Source: Siphonodentalium dalli (lineage: Eukaryota; Mollusca; Scaphopoda; Gadilida; Siphonodentaliidae). From it: a stretch of DNA of 64,000 bases. Made by a program: the position numbers and the translations under genes. The DNA lies in the NCBI GenBank assembly GCA_032622095.1, contig CP136063.1, positions 214,597,982 through 214,661,981 of the forward strand. Direction: 5' to 3'. The first letter of the stretch is position 1; each line of letters starts with the position of its first letter. Below are positions 40,501-52,500 of this stretch, piece after piece. A model generated the notes under the pieces. That model saw nothing but the letters and a program-made list of their open reading frames with translations, was not told the origin of the DNA and did not search any database.

Positions 40501-43500
40501 AACTTGCATCCATATACTCCATGGAACGCAAATCAACATCCATTTCTAGTTTATATGGTCATCGAGGGGCCTCCATTTGCGTCGAGAAGCTACTGATAGG
40601 TCGGGCAATGTGTGAACTGCTTGCTATAGCTACGTTACATGAGACAGTATCAATGTTTCAGGAACAAGTTGGCATTCACACGTGATTTCCACATCGCCCG
40701 CTACTGGGGAGGATGCCCCAATGACTACACTTGGATCCAGGTATCGGAGGTATGGGGTGGTTTCTGCAACTACGACTGGCAATCAATTTATCCACAGTTT
40801 CTGTACTCGGTTAAATCGTCAGCGGCATGGTTTGCAGGTAGGTTTATAAATTCACCTTAACCATTTCTATATTAAATACTCATTGATGAGTAGTTCGATA
40901 TGGAAATGTTCCGATAATATTTTCAACAAACGACCATTTCCGTCCAATAAATAGGACTCTTTCTGCAACTTTTATTATTTCTCGTCTGCTTGTTTTTCAT
41001 GATACCCTCTCAATGTGAATAATAGAGCATTCCCGTGTATATTGTTATGACTGAGTGTGAGAATCCATTTAGTTTAGAAAGGGTTAAACAGGGAATGAAT
41101 AGGATCACAAATGGCAACGACCGCAGCGTGAAAACGATGTTTTGTACCCAATTGCAATGCGATATCATTTCTTAGGTATCATGTTACTGTACACGAAATG
41201 CATTCATTATAGACAGTGCTAATGTTCGTCCAACCATCTAAAGCTGTGAGCAAATATTCCGACTCAAAAAGTATCTAGAAATTGGACCAAAGGGTTCGTT
41301 TTAGCAGAAATGGAAAATTACGTGTACATGTATGCAGTCAAGCGCAACAACATGAAACATGTGTAAAACAGCAAATCACGATATAATGATCTGAAACAAC
41401 ATGGTTGTAATCATGAACTGCCATAGTTAAGAACTGAGTGTAGTGGGTGTGGATGTTATTGAAGGATTCGGCGCTGTGGGGGGTTGGGGTTGGGAAGCTG
41501 TTTACACTAAATATGGCCGTATCCCCCAATAACACGCACCCACTACATTCATTTATTATATGTATATAACTATATGTAGCACATTAAGTTGCCCGATATG
41601 GGATTTCCAAACTCTTAGGTACGATAACGTGATCGATATAAATAACTGGCTTCAGATGAAATTCGGCTAAACTTTGAAAGGCACGTCAACATATTCTGCT
41701 GACCGCTTCTAGTGATTAGGTCAGATTATTTCAACAATTTGTTACTTCCTGTTCGTGTTACACTCGAGAGATTTCTGCATTATTGGGATGTAAACCGGGT
41801 GAGCCAATTGGCAGTTGACCAATAACCGAACAGGATTTAGTGTAAGACAGACAGGCTATGTAAATATGTTTGATTAAACGTGAAAGGACGTATGTAAGTC
41901 CACAGGACAACAGAGAGGTCGGAGTAATACTATATAAAAACTAATGATAGAGTGTCAACTCGACTGTGCACATGTATAACTGGAGTCAGCATCCTTCGCC
42001 ATTGTGTTGTCTTATTTACTTCGCGCATGTCAATGACACTCATAACTATCTAGATAACTGAACAAAGAAAAGAAATACCCATTTTTAAAATCGAATAATG
42101 AAATGACATTGTCTGCGCTTAGTGCACTTACACCATATGCAGGTTTGAATTTATTTAGTACTAGCACGGTTACCCGGCGATGCCCATGTTAATGTGGTCT
42201 GAAACTGTATACTGTGGACATTTGTTGGGAATGGAGAATACTCTTACTCAAAATTTACACGTGTTCTCATAAATTGTACAACCGAATGGCATCACAAAAC
42301 GTCATTCTTATAATCAATTATAAGTAGTGGCTCAACTTGTCGGAGTGATTGTCATTTTGTTTATCGCGAATAATTCGTTCCACCAATAAGGAAGTATTTA
42401 TTTGTTTACCCCCGTGCGTACTTCAGACGTTATCATTTTATAAAGTGTACAGTCGACGTGGTTAGAATTGACGTTTGTTTGTTTGTTTGTTTTTTTTTTT
42501 GGTGTGTTTTAAATAGTTTTATTGGAATCAAGACATGAACATCATAAACACATTAGTTCGCAAAACTTAAAGACGACATTTGGGTTATACTTAGATATAT
42601 ATAAACACATCTAGTTGGTTAGACTAAGATTTTGAGGACACCTGATTATCATATCTCCGTGGAGATGCAGCTGTTTTAAAGCTCCTCTGTTCATGGTGCT
42701 ATACTGGATAAGTATTGTGAGTTAACCCTTTACCCAACAAACCGGCCAAAACCGGCCAAATAAAGCTTCAACAGCCTAAAATATCTTCGGTCTGTCTCAA
42801 TAGAACCATACACATATGGATATCATTGGAACCGGCTCCTTGACCACATTGTGATAGTTACAGTTATGCCCTGTGCCAATGCATTCTCTTATATATGCGA
42901 GTCGACCATAGGTCGCCTCGCATATATAAGAGAATGCATTGGCCTAAAAAAAATCTTTTTTTAACACTTTTTACCATTTTTTTTACATTCTTTAACAATT
43001 TTATAATTTTTAATGTGTTAATCCAATGCATTCTCTTATATATGCGAGGCGACCTATGGTCGACTCGCATATATAAGAGAATGCATTGGCACAGGGCCGT
43101 TCTGTTGGGTAAAGGGTTAAAAACATATTGCTATATTTCAGCTGCATGTGCCCGACACAGATCGAGATTTTAAGATGTTTGTGTTAGGCTATGAGTTTGT
43201 TCTACAAATGAAATAAATGCACTCTGCATGTACCTGACATATGCACTATTATCAGATTCCAGTATTGGGGATCATGAAAACTGAACTGCTACTGGTTGTG
43301 ATTTCTTTTATCTCAGCAGAAACTATATGTGACTGCACACTGTGACCACTATTTTTGTTATCTTGAATGAGACTCAATTGTGTTATGATACCTGAGCCAT
43401 TATAACATGCCATCATCTGGCCGTTCAATGTTTTATATTTACACACTAAGTGTTGTCATCACTAAATCCAGCATTCTGATTGGTCGGCGCCCACGTGGCT

Positions 43501-46500
43501 AGTTGCAGTTATTTCTCGGTGAATGCGTAACGCCTCATAACACCAAGCTAATAACACCATCGATACGTCATTAGGTTTGGAAAGACGAACGCGTAATGCT
43601 TTGGGCGCATTTTGACTCGCGCAGGATTGACTTAATACATCATCGGGTTTTAACATGAAGAGAAATTGTTCCTATTAACTATTGCCAAGGGTGCTATTGG
43701 GTATTTTGGGCTGATCTTGTCACGATACACTTTTCGATTTAAATATATTTACAAATGTGGCTTTTTCGCTAAATGTATATAAATATAAGGATTAACTGTC
43801 ATGTGGACTATTTTTATGGAGATGTAACGGTGAGGTAAGTGGACATAACTTGTATGTAAAACCCTTCGGGTTTTACACAAGTTATGTCCACTTACCTCAC
43901 CGTTACATCTCCATAAAAACAGTCCACATGACAGTTAATCCTTATTCATTGTGCAAGAATAAATACATCTCTTATGTAGAATGATATTACACTTTTAGTG
44001 ATTTCTCCTGTGTGTCTATTTTGCTACCTCTCTATAAGAATTCCCTAATTCCCGTCCCCATATAATATGCCTGTTGAGAAGATATATTTGTTCAAGTGAC
44101 TTAATTCGGTCAACATTTCTCGAGGTTGTGAAATTTGAAATGGAAATGATTACGTATGTATACGTTTGGTGGAAATTGGCGACAGAACTATTTTAATCAT
44201 TTGTGCTGCCCTTCCCCATTTTCTGTCGCTGCCACCAACATAGTCACTTGTGTATCATTATAATCCTCTTAAAAACACAGCCACCAAATGTGGCGGCTTT
44301 AACACACACAACTTGGTTCCTCATATCATTGAAGGATATGCAACAATTTGGCATCTTTAAATCACACGATTAGATTCCGCGTGTCATGGAGAAGAACGTT
44401 TATCAATTTGTTGGAAATCGGCGCAAAAATAGTATTATCAATTTTGGTGCTCCTCCCCAAGTCAGTGCACCCCTTTTGACAGCTTTGCGCACAATTCGAT
44501 ACAGACTTCTGATATCATGGAGGTGATTATGTATAAATTTGGTGGTAATCGGTGACTAAACAAATTCTTATCACAGTTATGAACCCACACTTATTTCTCA
44601 TCCAAACGTCACCAATGTTGGTGTCTTTCAATCACACGATTAGATTCCTTGTATCATGGAGAAGAATGTGCAAATCGTTGGAAACCGGCGCAAAACATTT
44701 TGGTGCTCCTCCTCGCCACTTCCGTGCACCCTGGATCGAACAGCGACACTTTTGGCATCTTTAAACCACACCATTTTAATCCTCATATCATGGGGATGAT
44801 TATATAAGGTGGAAATCAGAGACAAAAGAATTTGATGCCATCCCCTTTCCTGCCCATGACAACAACAGCGTCACTAGAATATTTTAAACCGCACCGTTAT
44901 CTTCCTAGTAAAACTTACCCCTGTTACACCCCTTTGGTGCCATCTAGATGTCCCCGTGAATTCCTATAGAACACATACATACAGACAGACATAGGCAAAT
45001 ATAGATATAGATATTGAGGGTAAAGAGTTGTTGTTACAATACTATAGCATATAAGGGATAACGATTTTTTCCCTTGAAATTGATAGTTTTAAATTGATTT
45101 GTTTTAAATTCACGAATATGGCGCCTTCTTAAGGCTTTGTGGACCCATTTTTTTTCAAAATTTGATAGAGTCCAAATAAAGGATTCTGTTCATGTATATT
45201 ATTAATGACAGAGACCATGCCCATTGATGCAAAATTTTAAGCGTATACTTCATGGTGGATTATGTTAGAAATACAAAATGTGAACTTTATTGAGATTTAA
45301 AAAAATAAAATTTGCAGGCAATGGTCCAAGAACAAAAAGTCCTTATCTAGCAATTAAATATGGGAATATGTACAGAACACTGTGATGAATGATGTACTAC
45401 AAAAAAATATATTTCTTGAGCGTTCTTTGAAAAAATTACTTTGAACCAGTTGACAGAAACTCTCAACGGTTGACGCCGTGGATGTTTTCAAAAGTTCCCG
45501 AGCCAATTACTGCGGTCAGTTGTGTAGATTTTGCACATAAATGGTCCTCACAAACATTTTCGAAGACAGTGGAGGCTGTTGGTTAATCCAGTTCACGATA
45601 ATGTTTTGTTGGCTAGCGATCTTGTTGTTTCGTTTAGAAAGTTCCCTCATTGTGCGTGCATATGTGTATCTCTGAAATAGAATGATAAATATACTTTTAA
45701 TGCTTTCTTCTATGCAGATCTGTTTTTGCTAGTTCACTATATGAATGCCCTGATTCCCGCCCCATATATAAATATGCCAGTTGAGAAGATATAATTGTTC
45801 AAATGACTTAATTCGGTCACCATTAATTTTTGTCAAGGTTGTGCAAATTGAACACCAGAAACTCCTTAGAACGAATTATGGAAATGACTAAATATAACTC
45901 TGGTGGATATCGGCAACTAAAATAGTTTTATCAATGATAGTGACCATCCTCTCCCCAACCCTGGCTCAAACGGCACCAACTGTGGCGTCTTTAACCCGCA
46001 TGGTTTGATTCATGGCGAAGAACGTGTATGAATATGGTGTATGAATATGGTGTATGAATATGGTGTATGAATATGGTGTATGAATATGGTGTATGAATAT
46101 GGTGTATGAATATGGTGTATGAATATGGTGTATGAATATGGTGTATGAATATGGTGTATGAATATGGCGAAGAACGTATATGAATATGGTGGAAATTAGT
46201 ACTAAGCATATCTGTATCAGGTTTGGGATCCCTCCCCTCCTCATTCATGGCTCGAACAGCGCCATTTTGACATTTTATAGGTACGGTTGGTCTTGGCGGT
46301 GGGTATCCTGTCAAAATATTCCACCCGTCAAAAACCGCCACAAACAGAAAGAACACCAAAATGTAGACAGACTTTGTCCGTGTATAAATAAGAAATATCG
46401 CATAAACAGTATGTTATTCTCATATGTTTAACCATTGTTATGTAAACACAAGCATAAAAAGTTACTTTTCTGGTGTTTGTTTATATTATGATGGTAAACA

Positions 46501-49500
46501 TAAAGAGCGATCTTTGTTGGTGAATTCCTGATATGGAACTAATAAAGAGCGTTTATGCCATTTGTGTGTGATTAGCCAGTAGCATTCTGCTGTCCTCCGT
46601 AACCCAATCAGGCTCTTGCTTAGGTAAAATGTGGTAGGTATTTATGTTAACATGCTGTTTACGCGATGGTCATGGTGTATATGAACGAAGCTGTATGCGT
46701 TTTAATGTTTTTTCTGTTTACGGTGTTTGGAACAAATATGAATATTTTCGACAATTAAGGCCTCACGTGCCTTTAAACCACGTCAATTAGACCCCTGGTA
46801 TAATGGAGATGAGTTGTGTCAATTTGGTGGAAATTGGCGCTAAAAATATTTCATGTTATCAATTCTCCGCTCCGTGACTCGAACGGCGCCATATCATGGA
46901 GATGATTATGTCTAAGTTTGGTGGAAACTGCCGACAAAACTATCTCATCATTTTTAATGCCCCTTCCCCCTTATGTGCCCTTGTCACCAACAGTGTCACT
47001 TTAGATAATTTGAACCTACACCATTATCTTCCTCGTAAAAAATACAGCCACCAAATATGGCGTCTTTAACCCACATGACTTGATTCCTCGTACCATCTGC
47101 GGAAATATTTTAGCAGTTTTTTTAATTCGCAACTTTTAGTGAGGACTGAGCAAATTAAAAGAGAGTTAGTTATCCTCAGTCTCTTCGTACTGTGTGTAGG
47201 TGTACGCCATAACTATATTCTGATACTGTAAATGTAGCGTTTTGGTAACAACGCAGGGTTTTGAACTTACAATAGTTATTTCGTTAGAATCTGATTCACA
47301 TATGATCTTCATCGAATATATTGACAGAGCACAACTGCACTTTAATCGCGATTGAAATGCAGATGGCGCTTAGATATATTTCGCGAAAGCGATTCCAGAT
47401 TATGATGAGAGTTCTGTTCTATAGTTATTCCACGCACGCCCAGGCTTGTACGTCGGGTAAATTTAATCCATGAATGTGATTACAAGTATGGTCATTAGGC
47501 GGTTAGACCCGGATTACTAGTATAGTCGTTGGGCAGTTAGACTCGGAATAAATTGGTTAAGAAGCCATTATGTTCTCAAAATGCGCGGACTGGTTTGCTG
47601 AATAACATTTACAAAATTAGCTAAAATCCGCTTTGGAGAAACTTTCCAACTCAACTTGGCGTCCAAAATGGCAGTTGGTATCGGAAATGCTGAATTGCTG
47701 TGGCATATGCACCAATTAATGCCAAATTTGTAAAAACAATTGAAACATACACTAGCAGTTCTTAGTCGTAAACCATATATGTAGAATGTCTGTCCCAAAA
47801 TGGCCGCCAAAATGAACAAAATCGAATGAAATTTACATTTTGTGCAAATTTGAATATATAGTTCAATAAGTGTGCACAACCGCTCGAATGATGCGAGGAA
47901 GAATGATTGCAGAGTATAAGAGAAACTTTTGATAAGAAATGTACGGACTCTCTCTAATGTAATTCACGAGAGAGCATGCGAAAACAGATTATCGTACATC
48001 GGTTAAATCTGCACTTTTGTGCTCCTAGAAATGGATCAATAGCGAAGTTGTGTATGTATTTTTTTCTCGAATCGTGTGATACATGTGTAATTAAACAATT
48101 AAATTTAGTATGGGTGTATTGATTCTGTGATCTTTTCTAGAGACAGTGATATATGTACTCAGAGGGCAGTCTCACGAGTGTGACCAATCGTCATTTATTT
48201 TGATATCTTCAACATCAAACCTTTCGATATTCACTGCTTTATATACATGTAGTTTGAAATATATTCATAGAGTAAAATATGTAGATCACATTGCCCGTGT
48301 CTCAAAATATTGGTCATAGGTGCCTCCGATTAAGCGATGAAACACGAATATTTCGCTTTTACAAGAATACATGGTTGTGCACACTATAAACGCAATCTAT
48401 CAAAACACAAAGGAGTACCATATAGTATCTTCAATAAATTCTAAACTTGCCCAAAATTGCCTACAAACTATTTGGCAGAGACCAGGTTTATACCTGGAAA
48501 TTATATTTAGTTATTTTCACCAAGGGCACATACACTGGAAACTGGAAACCTATTACGTTTTCTGCAACCGCATAACCGCGTTACACATATATGTTGCACA
48601 CAAAACCATAAATAGCAACATAGGATGAATGTTCAACGCTGAAATAACAACTTTAAACGCTAATCACCTGATCGTTAGCACAAATGTGTGGGTGGTGTTT
48701 GTACGATAATTTCAAACAACAAGATACTGAAAACTGAAATTGTGCATTGCGTGATAGCATATTCCAGTTGTAAAGTGCCGACTGAAGTAATTTGAACAAA
48801 ACTGTCTACTAAGAAACCGATTTGGTAGCAGCATGAAAATTAGTTTGAAAAAATTGTACGATGTACAGTCTCTTTGGTCTGGTGAGATGGGGTGCTAATC
48901 TATTGAAGAAATGAGTGTGTCCTTACAGTATATTAAGCATTGCGGCATACCTGTATTGTTTGTTATGACGGAGAGTGTTGAAACATACGGAATTGTGACT
49001 AGTATGTATACCACAATTGTATGTACTTCAGTGTCTGCGTTACATTCCATAATCATCAAGAGGAATGAAACTACCATACACTTTGTGGCGAAACATTACT
49101 TCGTGTGTTCCATGCATGCCCGATATTATATGTGACCCGCCATATCAAATCCAGTCGTAAGTCGGGATTTTTTTTACCCCGTGCCAATGCATTATCTTAT
49201 ATATGCAAGTCGACCATAGGTCGCCTCGCATATATAAGAGAATGCATTGGCCTAACAATTTTTTATCATTTTTTTTAAATAAATGTTTCTTACAATTTTT
49301 TGGACATAAAATAAAAAAAACATCCATTACCCTGCAGGGAGCCCCACACATATATAGAAGCATATAGAAGAGTGTCGTCTGCTCATGTTTGTATGGGGCT
49401 CCGTATGGGTGAAATTATAAAATTGTTAAAAAATACAAGAAAAAAATATTAAAAATTGTTAGGCCAATGCATTCTCTTATATATGCGAGGCGACCTATGG

Positions 49501-52500
49501 TCGACTCGCATATATAAGAGAATGCATTGGCACAGGGTAAAACAAATCCCGACTTACGACTGATTTGATATGGCGGGTCACATATTTGTCCCGACTGTGG
49601 ATGTGTTCTAAAGAGAATACCCGAACTTTAAAGACCACAAATCATTGGATCGAATTACGTTACAGTGACCGATAAATCCTTCAAATGGATTATCTGTGTA
49701 CCTTTAAATATATTTAACAACAGACTTGCATATTATCAAAACGTATTTCCACATCTATTTGGTTATCCAATATGTTGCTTTCGTGGTGGCATGGATTGGA
49801 ATTGCGGCCATTTTGACAGCCATTTCATGTCCGTGATTGTGCTATTTTCTGTCCGTGTCACTCTATTCGCTGTCGTACTCTAATTTCACACACACTGACA
49901 TAACTGTATAATTCATATGCCAAAATATCTCGTATAATGACTTATTTAGAGAACTGATGTCATATAGACAAATATGTTGTATGCCATCTTATAACAAAGT
50001 TTTCCCAAAGCGGATGTTTTTTGTATGTTATACTGAGGACTCTCCTGTGTCTTTTCTCACTAAATCGCGTCTAACAATTTATTCAGGATTAACCCATATC
50101 GCGTACCATGACCATACTATACCATGAATACTATAACTACCCTCATTGTGATTTAAGTCTGATGAAAAACCGATGATCATCTGTGAATATAACGAACCCG
50201 GTAGATATGTACCCCATCGCTCTTTGGAAACACAGTCAATGCAAGGTAGTTCCGGTTTGTAGTCCACTCGTGGTATACAACGATATGTATATGTATAGAG
50301 GGGAAAATTACTCCTAAGGGCGGAAGTTCTTTTTTATAATCACATCAACTTCATTTTATTGGCATTGGTCTCTAAATGGCTAATGTATTAATTTATGACA
50401 AAATTATTCATTGAGGAGCAAGTGAACGTGACGACGCGGCAACGTCACCATAAAGTGTCCATTATTAAATTCACAATACATTTCCAGGTTGCTATTTTCA
50501 CTGTGATGTAATTATAAGTAATAATATAGTTTTCTAATATAATTGCCCACTGTTTCGAGAATTATAAGATTGTGATTCTCCACGATGCCTTTAATCTATG
50601 TTTTTACATTAGGAATGTTATTCCTTAAATAAATCATGACATCATTGGACCAAAAACGAAGATGTCTTATTTTTTTTATCACCATTGTTGTAGCTAAAGA
50701 AAGTCCATTTCGGGCAAAATATATCAAGGTAGTACATAGTATCGCTTATTGGTCTTACTTTTAAGTTGAACGGTGATTGTTAAAATTGTCCGAACACATT
50801 GTGTGCCTTTGAATATTTTCGAATTGCATGTCGCAGGTAAGAGAGTAGGCCAAGGCATGGAAGAGCGAAACTATTCCATGTCTTGGACTGAGGGCATGAA
50901 TGCGTGAATGTATTTTGTCTCTTCCTCTGTTGTTATTGTTCTTCGTCAATAAAAACAAACAAACAAAAAACGAAGATGTCTGCATTTGAGTCGATTTTAG
51001 AGGTTAACATGCCTTTTACAGCCGTTGTATACCATACGTAGAACAATTAATGTTTTCGTAACGTAGCCAACGTACCCAAATAACGTATAGCCTTGCTCAA
51101 TACAAGGAACCTGATCTGCTTTGAACATTCGTTTCAGTAACCTAAACATTGTCCCGTTTATTTTGTTCTCATTCTTACCATTTTGAAAATGTTGACAAGA
51201 AGTGTATTAGCTAAACAAAGTGATGATAAAAATGTCTTATCTCAATGTTTTTTTAATATTTGTGGGAATTTCTCCACTCCATAATATTAATGACAATTTA
51301 TATGTTCAGAGAAATTGTCCAATCAATGTGTGGCTTTAATGTCGGAATTTATGTAGTTTCAAGTTAACATTCTAGTGTGTCATTCAATACAACATTAATA
51401 TCCATACCTAATTATGGCATACATGTAGATATGTTATTATGTTTTAATTTGTATTATGTTTTACAAATCATAGTGAAGTTTCGAATACAAAGCAAAAGCT
51501 AGTGAGCTCTTTAGTCGATGTATATGTACCTATACAATGGACCTATTGGTAATGCTGGTAATAACTAAATGAAATGTAATGAACAAAATCGAATGAAATT
51601 TACATTTTGTGCAAAATTGAATATATAGTTCAATAAGTGTGCACAACCGCTCGAATGATGCGAGGAAGAATGATTGCAGAGTATAAGAGAAACTTTTGAT
51701 AAGAAATGTACGGACTCTCTCTAATGTAATTCACGAGAGAGCATGCGAAAACAGGTTATCGTACATCGGTTAAATCTGCACTTTTGTGCTCCTAGAAATG
51801 GATCAATAGCGAAGTTGTGTATGTATTTTTTTCTCGAATCGTGTGATACATGTGTAATTAAACAGTTAAATGGGATTTAGTATGGGTGTATTGATTCTGT
51901 GATCTTTTCTAGAGGCAGTGATATATGTACTCAGAGAGCAGTCTCACGAGTGTGACCAATCGTCATTTATTTTGATATCTTCAACATCAAACCTTTCGAT
52001 AATCACTGCTTTATATACATGTAGTTTGAAAGATATTCATAGAGTAAAATATGTAGATCCTATTGCCCGTGTCTCAAAATATTGGTCATAGTTGCCTCCG
52101 ATTAAGCGATGAAACACGAATATTTCGCTTTTACAACAAGAATAGATGGTTGTGCACACTATAAACGCAATCTATCAAAACACAAAGGAGTACCATATAG
52201 TATCTTCAATAAATTCTAAACTTGACCAAAATTGCCTACCAACTCTTTGGCAGAGACCAGGTTTATACCTGGAAATTATATTTAGTTATTTTCACCAAGT
52301 GCACATACACTGGAAACTGGAAACCTATTACGTTTTCTGCAACCGCATAACCGCGTTACACATATATGTTGCACACAAAACCATAAATAGCAACATAGGA
52401 TGAATGTTCAACGCTGAAATAACAACTTTAAACGCTAATCACCTGATCGTTAGCACACATGTGTGGGTGGTGTTTGTACGATAATTTCAAACAACAAGAT

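Larger units (their letters stand above)
47811..51567. repeat. Segmental tandem duplication, copy 1
   Basis: It begins at 'aatgaacaaaatcgaatg' (47811) and ends at 'ggtaatgctggtaataacta' (51567). It is followed within about 10 bases by copy 2. Identity is very high: across 48371-48628 and its partner I count 4 substitutions in 258 bases. All four would change the amino acid of the only long frame there, so that frame is not under constraint. Copy 1 carries a MITE (49131-49582) and a retroinsertion (50668-50965). It lies wholly in intron 4. Confidence 0.97.

Noticed and set aside
42864-43173. Mirror-image frames of 68 and 92 codons on the two strands
   Set aside because: Both arise from the palindromes of the piggyBac-like MITE, hence the same peptide text on both strands.
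45966-46359. Two overlapping minus-strand frames of 92 and 122 codons with HTPYSYTIFI repeats
   Set aside because: They are produced by a 13-bp minisatellite read in all frames, and 13 is not a multiple of 3.
48371-48628. 85-codon open frame conserved in both segmental duplicates (partner 52146-52403)
   Set aside because: All four base differences between the copies change the amino acid, and there are no silent ones. The conservation reflects recent duplication, not protein constraint.
49665-49883. 72-codon frame with hydrophobic tail shared with 53215-53448
   Set aside because: Six residue changes between very similar DNA copies, no splice context and no domain, so it is treated as a shadow frame of the duplication.
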